NCBI GenBank assembly: GCA_023410675.1
Contig: JAEYPM010000093.1
Coordinates: 1-64,000 of the forward strand
Length of the DNA stretch: 64,000 bases
Reading direction: 5' to 3'
Source of the DNA: Bacillota bacterium
GTDB lineage: Bacteria; Bacillota; Clostridia; Lachnospirales; Cellulosilyticaceae
Shown: positions 8,934 through 17,590 of the stretch, in pieces
How the letters are laid out: each line of letters opens with the position of its first letter
Position numbering within the stretch: position 1 is the stretch's first letter
The notes under the pieces: generated by a model
The model's database searches: none
What the model was told of the DNA's origin: nothing
Seen by the model: the letters and a program-made list of their open reading frames with translations, nothing else
Made by a program: the position numbers and the translations under genes

Positions 8934-9812
8934 TTAATAGATATCTGTTCCATGGGTGTTTGCATATTCTTTAAATGCAGCAAGAATAGCAGTTGTAACA
9001 GGGCCAGCAACACCATTTCCTATTACTCTTTGATCAACCATAGTTACAGGAATAGCTTCAGCTGCAGTTCCTGTTAAGAAACATTCATCTGCGTTATAAA
9101 CATTAAATAATGTAAATTCTTTCTCTTTGATGGTATAGCCTAACTGCTCTGCAATCTCCATAACAGAACGCCTTGTAATGCCATCTAATATACCAACATG
9201 AATAGGTGGTGTATAGATAATATCATCTTTTACAACAAAAATATTATCCCCAGTACATTCAGCTACAATCCCGTCATGATTTAACATAAGTGCTTCAGGA
9301 ACCCCTGCTCTATTTGCTTCCATTTTAGCTAAAATGTTATTTAAATAATTGAGTGATTTGATTTGCGGATCAACGATCGTTGCTTTATTACGCCTTTGAG
9401 CTGAAGTAATAATTGGCATGCCTTTTGTATACATTTCTTTAGGGTACAACTGTATATTTGCAGCAATACAAAATACAGAAGCTACTGGGCAATTGATTGG
9501 GTTAAGACCTAAGTCTCCCTTACCTCTTGTAACAACTAAACGGATATACCCATCTCTTAAGTCATTTTGTTTACAAGTTTCTAAAAGAACTTTTGTCATT
9601 TCTTCTTTTGTAAGAGGAATATTAAGCATAATTGCTTTTGCTGCCGCATAGAGTCTATCAATATGGTCTTCGCATCTAAATATACGTCCATTATAGGCTC
9701 TTATCCCTTCAAATACGCCATCCCCGTATAGCAAGCCATGATCAAATACGGATATCTTTGCCTCATTTTCATTTATATATTCTCCATCCAAATAAATAAT
9801 TCTATCGGCCAA
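8934..9812 (-). CDS. ilvE: Branched-chain amino-acid aminotransferase
   Basis: Last step of valine, leucine and isoleucine synthesis, amino transfer from glutamate. It is a class IV fold PLP enzyme of 292 residues. The N-terminus has VFDHGLLYGDGVFEGIRAYNGRIF, the PLP lysine lies in PQIKSLNYLNN, and a conserved ECTGDNIF and TGTAAEAIPV follow. D-amino-acid aminotransferases share this fold, but the operon position strongly supports IlvE. A 75-bp gap to ilvD contains only a weak hairpin and that gene's ribosome site. Confidence 0.94.
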   Translation of the reverse strand: MADRIIYLDGEYINENEAKISVFDHGLLYGDGVFEGIRAYNGRIFRCEDHIDRLYAAAKAIMLNIPLTKEEMTKVLLETCKQNDLRDGYIRLVVTRGKGDLGLNPINCPVASVFCIAANIQLYPKEMYTKGMPIITSAQRRNKATIVDPQIKSLNYLNNILAKMEANRAGVPEALMLNHDGIVAECTGDNIFVVKDDIIYTPPIHVGILDGITRRSVMEIAEQLGYTIKEKEFTLFNVYNADECFLTGTAAEAIPVTMVDQRVIGNGVAGPVTTAILAAFKEYANTHGTDIY

Positions 9813-9851
9813 TCTCAGTTCCTCCTTAAATTATATTCATATTAATAAAGC

Positions 9852-10934
9852 CTATTTTATTGCCTCGGCAATTAATCTTCCCATTTCTTTCGTTCCTATT
9901 TGTTTCATGCCACTGCTCATAATATCGCCTGTTCTGTATCCAGCATCAAGGACTTCCATAACAGCATTTTCTATTGCCTTAGCTTCTTTTTCTAAGTTTA
10001 AAGAATAGCGAAGCATCATAGCCGCTGAAAGGATGGTTGCTATTGGATTGGCTTTATCTTGTCCTGCAATATCTGGTGCACTTCCATGGCTTGGTTCATA
10101 AAGTCCAAGTGTGCCTTCACCAAGACTTGCAGATGCAAGCATTCCAATAGACCCTGTGATAATACTTGCTTCATCAGATAGGATATCCCCAAATATATTA
10201 GATGTTACAATAACATCGAATTGTTTTGGATTAACCACTAATTGCATTGCTGCATTATCAACATACATATAAGAATATACAACTTCTTTATAATCTTTTG
10301 CAACTCTATCTACGACTACTCTCCAAAGCCTTGAAGATTCAAGTACATTGGCTTTATCTACAACACAAAGTTTTTTGTTTCTCTTCATGGCTGCCTCAAA
10401 ACCAACTCTTGTGATTCTCTCAATTTCTGCTACAGTGTATTTTTCAAGATCTGAAGCATAAGTCTTTGAATCATCTTCCTCACACACTACCTTTTTCTTT
10501 TCTCCAAAATAGATACCACTTGTCAGTTCTCTAACAATAAGAATATCTAGACTATCCCCAATAATTTCTTCTTTAAGTGGACTTGCATGCTTAAGTTGAG
10601 GATATAATACAGCAGGTCTTAAATTAGCAAATAATTTAAGTGCACCTCTTATACCTAGAAGTCCTTTTTCTGGCCTGTCTCCGTTTGGCAGATTATCCCA
10701 CTTCGGTCCTCCTACAGCACCTAGCAATACAGCATCTGCTGCCTTACATGCTTCAACTGTTTCATCTGGAAGTGAATTTCCTGCTTTGTCTATAGCAACG
10801 CCGCCCAATAATTTTTCATCATAATTAAAGGTATGACCATATTTCTTTGCCACTTCATCTAAAACTACGATGGCTTGCTTTATGATATCTGGACCTATAC
10901 CATCCCCTGGTAATGTTACGATTTTATAATTCAT
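9852..10934 (-). CDS. leuB: 3-isopropylmalate dehydrogenase
   Basis: NAD-dependent oxidative decarboxylation of 3-isopropylmalate. In the citramalate route it also acts on the methylmalate analogue to give 2-ketobutyrate. The 360-residue chain begins YKIVTLPGDGIGPDI and has the substrate-binding RELTSGIYFGE, the catalytic KANVL region and the metal-binding DILSDEAS. It follows leuC and leuD, the enzymes that make its substrate. Family relatives isocitrate and tartrate dehydrogenase are unlikely given the motif set and context. Confidence 0.95.
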   Translation of the reverse strand: MNYKIVTLPGDGIGPDIIKQAIVVLDEVAKKYGHTFNYDEKLLGGVAIDKAGNSLPDETVEACKAADAVLLGAVGGPKWDNLPNGDRPEKGLLGIRGALKLFANLRPAVLYPQLKHASPLKEEIIGDSLDILIVRELTSGIYFGEKKKVVCEEDDSKTYASDLEKYTVAEIERITRVGFEAAMKRNKKLCVVDKANVLESSRLWRVVVDRVAKDYKEVVYSYMYVDNAAMQLVVNPKQFDVIVTSNIFGDILSDEASIITGSIGMLASASLGEGTLGLYEPSHGSAPDIAGQDKANPIATILSAAMMLRYSLNLEKEAKAIENAVMEVLDAGYRTGDIMSSGMKQIGTKEMGRLIAEAIK

Positions 10935-10967
10935 CTACAGTTCCTCCTATTTATTATGACCGATATA

Positions 10968-11456
10968 CTATTTATCTTCACGTATATAGTTAACTAGTCC
11001 ATTAGCAGCTATAATTTTTTGCATAAATTCTGGGAAAGGCTGTCCTTGATATGTTTCACCTTTTGTTACATTTGTAATAACGCCTGTAGCAAAATCTACT
11101 TCAACAACATTTCCCTTTTCAATACCATCAGCTGCTGCTTCACATTCTACAATAGGTAGACCAATATTTATCGCATTTCGGTAAAAAATACGAGCAAATG
11201 TTCTTGCAATAACACAAGATACGCCTGCGGCCTTAATAGCTATTGGAGCATGTTCACGAGATGAACCACAACCAAAGTTTTTATCTGCAACAATAATATC
11301 TCCTTCTTTCACCTCATTGACAAAGTTTTTATCAATGTCTTCCATACAATATTTAGCGAGTTCTTTAGGATCTGATGTATTTAAATAACGAGCTGGTATA
11401 ATAACGTCTGTATCTACATTATCGCCATAGCGAAAAACGGTTCCTTTTGCTTTCAT
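10968..11456 (-). CDS. leuD: 3-isopropylmalate dehydratase small subunit
   Basis: Swivelling domain subunit that pairs with LeuC to isomerise 2- to 3-isopropylmalate, and probably citramalate to 3-methylmalate. The 162-residue length matches the separate-subunit type. It has VFRYGDNVDTDVIIPARYL at the N-terminus and the substrate loop FGCGSSREHAP around residues 62-72. It lies 36 bp after leuC, consistent with 1:1 production. Confidence 0.95.
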   Translation of the reverse strand: MKAKGTVFRYGDNVDTDVIIPARYLNTSDPKELAKYCMEDIDKNFVNEVKEGDIIVADKNFGCGSSREHAPIAIKAAGVSCVIARTFARIFYRNAINIGLPIVECEAAADGIEKGNVVEVDFATGVITNVTKGETYQGQPFPEFMQKIIAANGLVNYIREDK

Positions 11457-11492
11457 ATGTCTTATCCCTCCTGAATATTTTAAATGTAAGTT

Positions 11493-12752
11493 CTATATGG
11501 TCTCTGGATTTGTTATATAACCAGTAAGTGCTGATGCAGCAGCTACCGCTGGACTTGCAAGATACACTTCTGACTCAACATGTCCCATACGTCCGACAAA
11601 GTTACGGTTTGTTGTTGAAACTGCTCTTTCACCTTTTGCTAAAATACCCATATGTCCACCAAGACATGGGCCACAAGTTGGTGTACTAAATACTGCTCCT
11701 GCCTCAACGATATCTTCAATAATTCCTTCCTTTAATGCTTGAAGATAAATCTTTTGTGTCCCTGGGAATACAATAACACGTACACCTTTTTTTACTTTTT
11801 TGCCTTTTAAAATATCTCTTGCAATTCGCAAATCTTCCATACGCCCATTGGTACATGAGCCAATGACAACTTGATCAATTTTAACTTCTCCTACTTCATC
11901 AATTGTCTTTGTGTTTTCTGGAAGATGAGGAAAAGCAACAGTTGGACGTACTTTAGATAAATCTATCTCTATAACTTGATCATAAACAGCATCTTCATCT
12001 GCCTCATAGATTTTATAAGGTTTTGTGCTATGCTCTTTTACAAATTCAAGTGTTTGTTCATCTACTGGGAAAATACCATTTTTTGCACCAGCTTCTATTG
12101 CCATATTAGCCATGCAAAGACGTGAATCCATAGAAAGATTTTTAATGCCATCACCTACAAATTCCATTGATTTATATAATGAACCATCTACCCCAATCAT
12201 ACCAATAATGTGAAGAATAACATCTTTACCACTCACATGTTTACTTGGCTTTCCAGTAAGTACGAATTTGATTGCTGAAGGAACCTTAAACCATGCCTTG
12301 CCAGTAGCCATACCAGCAGCCATATCTGTACTTCCAATACCTGTTGAAAAAGCACCTAGTGCCCCATAAGTACAAGTATGTGAATCTGCACCAATGACAA
12401 CATTGCCAGGTACAACTAAGCCCTTTTCTGGTATAAGTGCATGTTCAATACCCATTTCTCCAACTTCAAAATAGTTTTCTATTTCTTTATCTAATGCAAA
12501 TTCTCTTATATATTTGCATTGTTCTGCTGCTTTAATATCTTTGTTTGGTGTAAAGTGATCGGGTACAATTGCCACCTTTGATTTATCAAATACACAGTCA
12601 CATCCAATTTTCTTAAATTCTGTAACTGCTACAGGCGTTGTAATATCATTACCTAATACTAAATCCAGCTTTGCTTCTATGAGTTGCCCTGCTGTTACAC
12701 TATCAAGTCCTGCATGATCTGCCAATATTTTTTGTGTCATTGTCATTCCCAT
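11493..12752 (-). CDS. leuC: 3-isopropylmalate dehydratase large subunit
   Basis: Aconitase-family subunit binding the catalytic [4Fe-4S] cluster. The 419-residue length fits the short prokaryotic/archaeal LeuC type. Cluster ligands lie in VIGSCTNGR and the later PTCGPCLGGH pair, and GADSHTCTYGALGAF is the conserved substrate region. The ATG at 12752 has GGGAGG eight bases upstream. An internal ATG three codons in is less well placed. It works with LeuD just downstream. Confidence 0.95.
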   Translation of the reverse strand: MGMTMTQKILADHAGLDSVTAGQLIEAKLDLVLGNDITTPVAVTEFKKIGCDCVFDKSKVAIVPDHFTPNKDIKAAEQCKYIREFALDKEIENYFEVGEMGIEHALIPEKGLVVPGNVVIGADSHTCTYGALGAFSTGIGSTDMAAGMATGKAWFKVPSAIKFVLTGKPSKHVSGKDVILHIIGMIGVDGSLYKSMEFVGDGIKNLSMDSRLCMANMAIEAGAKNGIFPVDEQTLEFVKEHSTKPYKIYEADEDAVYDQVIEIDLSKVRPTVAFPHLPENTKTIDEVGEVKIDQVVIGSCTNGRMEDLRIARDILKGKKVKKGVRVIVFPGTQKIYLQALKEGIIEDIVEAGAVFSTPTCGPCLGGHMGILAKGERAVSTTNRNFVGRMGHVESEVYLASPAVAAASALTGYITNPETI

Positions 12753-12839
12753 TGCTTAATTCCTCCCATTATTGTTTTTTTGATTCATGATGTTCTTTAT
12801 AAAGTTATCTCTCATGAATGAATATTTTATTAGTGACTT

Positions 12840-14429
12840 CTATAAATAAGCCTTAAATTTCTTTTCTATATCTTTTATGAGCTTATATTCTATAGAATCA
12901 ACAAGTGCTATCCAACTAGCCTCTATAATATCTGTAGATACCCCAACGGTACTCCAGTAATCTTCTCCATCTGTAGACTCTAAAAGCACACGAACTTTTG
13001 CTGCAGTAGCTGACTTGGTATCTAATACCCTTACCTTATAATCCGTTAGATGCATCTTCTTTAGCTCAGGATAAAAGACTTCTAGTGCCTTTCTAAGTGC
13101 CTTATCTAATGCGTTTACAGGCCCCTCCCCTTGAGCTGCAGTAATTTCTGACTTGCCATCTACAGTAACCTTAATAATTGCAGATGCACTTATTGATTCA
13201 TCCTTATTTGGATCTTCCGAAATCAACTTAAAATCTTCTAAAGTAAAGAAAGGTTTATATTTACCAAGTGCTTTTCGAACTAAAAGTTCAAAAGTTCCTT
13301 CTGCTCCTTCAAATTGGTAGCCTTTATGCTCAAGATTTTTAATCTTATCAATGATTTCTTTGGTAACTGGATCATCTTTTGTAACACTTGGTGCTACTTT
13401 TTGAACTTTTTCTAAGATAGTGCTTCTTCCAGCTACTTCTGACATTAAAAATCTTCTTGAATTACCTACTTTATCTGGTGGGATATGTTCAAAAGATTGT
13501 GATGCTTTCGTGACACCATCAATGTGCATACCCGCTTTATGTGCAAATGCACTCTTACCAATGTATGGCATATTATCTTTTAAAGATACATTTGCTATTT
13601 CAGCAACTGTCCTAGATAAGGATGTCAGTTTTTCCATATTCCTTTCTTCAATACACTGATAATTTCTTTTGAGCTGAAGACTTGGAATAATTGTTGAAAG
13701 ATTTGCATTACCACATCTTTCTCCAAATCCTACGAGGGTCCCTTGTACATGAACTGCTCCAGCTACAACAGCCATAATGCTATTTGCAACCCCCATGCCT
13801 GTATCATCATGTGTATGAATGCCAATATCTGTATGGATACTCTTTTTTACTTCACTAACAATTTGTAATACTTCATCTGGGAAAGCACCACCATTCGTTT
13901 CGCATAGCGTAATGCAATCAGCTCCTGCTTCCTCAGCCTTTTTTAATGCCGCAAGTGCATATTCCTTATTGTTTTTATACCCATCAAAAAAATGCTCTGC
14001 ATCAAAAATAACTTCTTTCCCGTGACTCTTAAAAAATTTAATTGTGTCATAAATCATGCATAAATTTTCTTCCAAAGTCGTTCTAATAATCTCCGTAACA
14101 TGAAAGTCCCAAGTCTTTCCAAATATCGTTATAACTGGTGTTTGTGCCTTAAGAAGTGACTGTACATTACTATCTTCTTCCACACCAATATCTCGTCTTC
14201 TTGTACTTCCAAATGCAGTAAGTCTAGCTGTTTTCAAATTAAGTTTCTTGACTTCTTCAAAAAAATCTAAATCCTTTGGATTAGAACCTGGATTTCCAGC
14301 CTCAATATAATGTACACCAAGTTCATCTAAAATTTTCACTATCTTTATTTTATCTGAAACAGAAAAGGAGATTCCTTCTGCTTGTGCTCCATCTCGTAAA
14401 GTAGAATCTAGTATTGAAATTTTATTCAT
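12840..14429 (-). CDS. cimA: (R)-citramalate synthase CimA
   Basis: Condenses pyruvate and acetyl-CoA to citramalate, the entry to the threonine-independent isoleucine pathway. At 529 residues it is an HMGL-like TIM barrel (about 1-280, starting ISILDSTLRDGAQAEGISFS) plus a C-terminal LeuA-type allosteric domain (about 390-520). The IEAGNPGSNPKD and HTHDDTGMGVANS motifs match CimA rather than LeuA or homocitrate synthase. Its start lies only 3 bp from the leuA stop. The tandem leuA-cimA arrangement and absence of ilvA nearby support the assignment. Confidence 0.93.
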   Translation of the reverse strand: MNKISILDSTLRDGAQAEGISFSVSDKIKIVKILDELGVHYIEAGNPGSNPKDLDFFEEVKKLNLKTARLTAFGSTRRRDIGVEEDSNVQSLLKAQTPVITIFGKTWDFHVTEIIRTTLEENLCMIYDTIKFFKSHGKEVIFDAEHFFDGYKNNKEYALAALKKAEEAGADCITLCETNGGAFPDEVLQIVSEVKKSIHTDIGIHTHDDTGMGVANSIMAVVAGAVHVQGTLVGFGERCGNANLSTIIPSLQLKRNYQCIEERNMEKLTSLSRTVAEIANVSLKDNMPYIGKSAFAHKAGMHIDGVTKASQSFEHIPPDKVGNSRRFLMSEVAGRSTILEKVQKVAPSVTKDDPVTKEIIDKIKNLEHKGYQFEGAEGTFELLVRKALGKYKPFFTLEDFKLISEDPNKDESISASAIIKVTVDGKSEITAAQGEGPVNALDKALRKALEVFYPELKKMHLTDYKVRVLDTKSATAAKVRVLLESTDGEDYWSTVGVSTDIIEASWIALVDSIEYKLIKDIEKKFKAYL

Positions 14430-14432
14430 ACT

Positions 14433-15965
14433 TTATACCTCCTTCTGTTTTTCTTGATCATATAGCATACTGTTAATAGCTGATATATAAGCAAGTATAC
14501 TTGCTTCAACAATATCTAGGCTAACGCCATAGCCATGATAGACCTTTTCACCATTTTTAATCTTAACATTTACTTCGCCTTGTGCATCTGTACCTCCTGT
14601 AACAGAGTTGATCACAAAGTCTTCGAGTGTAAAGGATTTTCCTACTATTTGATCAATTGCTTTATAGGATGCATCAATAGGTCCATCAGATGAAGGAACT
14701 ACTTTTTCAAATATTTCATTTTCTTTACTTATCAACCTAACAGCTGAAGTTGTTGTGATTGTATTCCCAGCATTGATAACAAAACGATCAAGTTTGTAGG
14801 CTTCTGGAACTTTAATAGATTCTCTGCAGACTAATACCTCAATATCTTTATCTGTCAATGCCTTCTTTTTGTCTGCCAATTTCTTAAACTGCATAAAAGC
14901 AACATCTAAAGCTTCTTTATCCATTGTATAACCCATAGAATTTATCTTTTCTTCAAAAGCATGCCTGCCAGAATGTTTACCAATTACCATTTTATTTTCA
15001 CTTAGGCCAATACTTTCTGGTGTCATAATTTCATAGGTGCTTTTATTTGCTAACATACCATGTTGATGGATTCCAGACTCATGTGCAAAAGCATTTTCCC
15101 CAACTATTGCTTTATTAGGCTGAACTCTTACCCCTGTGATACTCGTTAGAAGTTTGCTGGTTCTATATATTTCTTGAGTCTTGATATTCGTTTCACTATT
15201 ATAAACGTCATTTCTCGTATGTAGATTCATAACAATTTCTTCAAGGGCTGCATTGCCTGCTCTTTCACCAATTCCATTAATCGTACATTCTATTTGGTCT
15301 GCCCCAGCTTTTACTGCTGCTAAGGAATTGGCAACTGCTAACCCTAAGTCATTATGACAGTGAACTGAAATATCCACTTTATCAATATTAGATACATTGG
15401 CCTTAATCCCTTTTATAAGTCTTGCAAATTCTTCTGGTGATGTATAGCCTACAGTGTCAGGCACATTAATGACTGTTGCACCTGCTTCTATGACTGCTTC
15501 AAAAATTCTGTAAAGAAATTCTGGGTTACTTCTTGAAGCATCCTCTGCTGAAAATTCTATATCTTGACAGTATTTTTTTGCATATTTAACCATTTCTACA
15601 GCAGTATCTAGTACTTCTTCAGGTGTTTTCTTTAGTTTATAAGCCATATGAATATCTGATGTAGCAATAAAAGTATGAATCCTTGGGTACTTAGCACCTT
15701 TAAGTGCTTCGGCGGCTGCGTCAATATCTTTTGTTAAAGCTCTAGCTAAACTTGCTACCGAAGCATTTTTGATGCTATCTGCTACCGTTTTAACTGATTT
15801 AAAGTCTCCAGGTGAGGCTATGGCGAAACCTGCTTCCATAATATCTACACCAAGTTTTTCTAACTGATAAGCCAATTGTAGTTTTTCCGTTAAGTTCATG
15901 CTACATCCTGGGGACTGCTCACCATCTCTTAGTGTTGTATCAAAAATATTAATTCGCTTCGCCAT
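14433..15965 (-). CDS. leuA: 2-isopropylmalate synthase
   Basis: First committed step of leucine synthesis, from acetyl-CoA and 2-ketoisovalerate. The 510 residues contain the TIM barrel with INIFDTTLRDGEQSPGCSMN, metal ligands in VHCHNDLGLAVANS, NGIGERAGNAALEE, and a C-terminal regulatory domain (about 380-500) where leucine feedback normally binds. It is paralogous to the adjacent cimA but clearly distinct in active-site motifs. The ribosome site AGGAGGAGAG precedes the ATG. Confidence 0.95.
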   Translation of the reverse strand: MAKRINIFDTTLRDGEQSPGCSMNLTEKLQLAYQLEKLGVDIMEAGFAIASPGDFKSVKTVADSIKNASVASLARALTKDIDAAAEALKGAKYPRIHTFIATSDIHMAYKLKKTPEEVLDTAVEMVKYAKKYCQDIEFSAEDASRSNPEFLYRIFEAVIEAGATVINVPDTVGYTSPEEFARLIKGIKANVSNIDKVDISVHCHNDLGLAVANSLAAVKAGADQIECTINGIGERAGNAALEEIVMNLHTRNDVYNSETNIKTQEIYRTSKLLTSITGVRVQPNKAIVGENAFAHESGIHQHGMLANKSTYEIMTPESIGLSENKMVIGKHSGRHAFEEKINSMGYTMDKEALDVAFMQFKKLADKKKALTDKDIEVLVCRESIKVPEAYKLDRFVINAGNTITTTSAVRLISKENEIFEKVVPSSDGPIDASYKAIDQIVGKSFTLEDFVINSVTGGTDAQGEVNVKIKNGEKVYHGYGVSLDIVEASILAYISAINSMLYDQEKQKEV

Positions 15966-15992
15966 ATAATCTCTCTCCTCCTAAAGTGTAAA

Positions 15993-16994
15993 TTATTTTT
16001 CTTCTGCTTTAATCCAAGACATCATTTTTCTAAGTTCTTTTCCAACCTTTTCTACTTGGTGGCTTGCTTCAATACGACGAATAGCACCAAGGAATGGTCT
16101 GTTTGCTTGATTTTCTAATATCCAATTTTTTGCGAAAGTACCATCTTGAATTTCTCTAAGTACTTGTTTCATTGCTTTTTTAGTATCTTCAGTAATAATA
16201 CGTGGACCTGTTACATAATCTCCATATTCTGCTGTATCAGAAATAGAATATCTCATATATTCAAATCCACCCTTATTAATAAGGTCAACAATTAATTTCA
16301 TTTCATGTACACATTCAAAATATGCACTTTCTGGTTGGTATCCAGCTTCAACTAAAGTTTCGAAACCAGCTTTCATAAGAGCTGTTACACCACCACAAAG
16401 AACTGCTTGTTCTCCAAAAAGGTCTGTTTCTGTTTCTTCTTTAAATGTTGTCTCTAGAATACCGCCTCTAGCACCACCGATACCTGCAGCATATGCAAGA
16501 GCAATATCTTTTGCATTGCCAGTAGCATCTTGATGAACGGCTATAAGACATGGTACACCTTTACCTTCTTCATATTGACTTCTTACTGTATGTCCTGGTC
16601 CTTTTGGAGCTACCATAACAACATTAACATCTTGTGGTGGCACTATTTGTAAATAGTGAATGTTAAATCCATGTGCAAAAGCTAATGTTTTTCCAGCATT
16701 TAAGTTTGGTGCAACATCTTCTTTATAAAGCTTAGCTTGTTTTTCATCATTAATAAGAATCATTATAAAATCAGCTGCTTTTGTAGCATCTGCTGCTGTC
16801 ATAACCTTTAAACCTGCTTTTTCTGCTTTTGCCCAAGAAGGACTTCCATTGTATAAACCTACTATTACATTAACACCTGATTCATGTAAATTAAGTGCAT
16901 GTGCGTGTCCTTGACTTCCGTAGCCAATCACTGCTACTGTTTTTCCATTTAATAACCCTAAATTACAATCCTCTTCATAATACAACTTTGCCAT
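15993..16994 (-). CDS. ilvC: Ketol-acid reductoisomerase
   Basis: Isomerises and reduces acetolactate or acetohydroxybutyrate. It is a class I enzyme of 333 residues. The Rossmann motif VIGYGSQGHAHALNL is followed by the cofactor-specificity loop GLYNGSPSW, whose serines suggest NADPH use. The metal site has DLFGEQAVLCGG and ECVHEMKLIVDLI. It lies third in the operon after the acetolactate synthase subunits. Confidence 0.96.
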   Translation of the reverse strand: MAKLYYEEDCNLGLLNGKTVAVIGYGSQGHAHALNLHESGVNVIVGLYNGSPSWAKAEKAGLKVMTAADATKAADFIMILINDEKQAKLYKEDVAPNLNAGKTLAFAHGFNIHYLQIVPPQDVNVVMVAPKGPGHTVRSQYEEGKGVPCLIAVHQDATGNAKDIALAYAAGIGGARGGILETTFKEETETDLFGEQAVLCGGVTALMKAGFETLVEAGYQPESAYFECVHEMKLIVDLINKGGFEYMRYSISDTAEYGDYVTGPRIITEDTKKAMKQVLREIQDGTFAKNWILENQANRPFLGAIRRIEASHQVEKVGKELRKMMSWIKAEEK

Positions 16995-17077
16995 TTTTAA
17001 ATCCTCCTATAATATGTTTAATATTTTATAATTAATGATATATGATTAAAGAAATATATTCATTGAATACATTACCT

Positions 17078-17572
17078 TTAATTTTTTAGTTCTTTTTCTC
17101 CTCTTTGAAGAGCTGTAAGTCCTGTTCGAATCATTTCTTTGATGCCATATGGCTCTAACATATTTGTAAGAGCTGTTATTTTCCCTTGATCTCCAATAGA
17201 CTCTATTATGAGACAGTTTGCTGACACATCCACAATATGTGCTCTAAAAATATTGGCTATTTCTATGATTTCTGCCCTGGTATTTTTTGATGCACTGACC
17301 TTAATCAGTGCAAGTTCTCTAAATACAGATGTTTCTTCTTTTAATTCAAGAACCTTAATAACTTCTATAAGCTTATTTAGTTGTTTTTTGATTTGTTCTA
17401 AAGTATTTTCATCTGTTTCTGTTACAATAGTCATTCTCGAAACGTTTGGATCTTCTGTCACACTTACAGATAAACTATCAATATTATAGCCTCTTCTACT
17501 AAAAAGTCCTGATATTCTACTTAATACACCTGAATGATTTTCTACTAACACAGATAAAATATGTCTCTTCAT
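17078..17572 (-). CDS. ilvN: Acetolactate synthase small (regulatory) subunit
   Basis: Regulatory subunit that activates the large subunit and confers valine feedback. The 164 residues comprise an N-terminal ACT domain (HILSVLVENHSGVLSRISGL, 1-75) and a C-terminal ACT-like half ending RTGLTALQRGE. It is the IlvH-length type. It starts 19 bp after the first ilvB, so that pair likely forms one holoenzyme. Confidence 0.94.
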   Translation of the reverse strand: MKRHILSVLVENHSGVLSRISGLFSRRGYNIDSLSVSVTEDPNVSRMTIVTETDENTLEQIKKQLNKLIEVIKVLELKEETSVFRELALIKVSASKNTRAEIIEIANIFRAHIVDVSANCLIIESIGDQGKITALTNMLEPYGIKEMIRTGLTALQRGEKELKN

Positions 17573-17590
17573 ATATATCTTCTCCCCATT

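Noticed and set aside
17100..17140. TTCGAATC, resembling part of a tRNA T-arm
   Set aside because: It lies in the ilvN coding sequence without the other tRNA arms.
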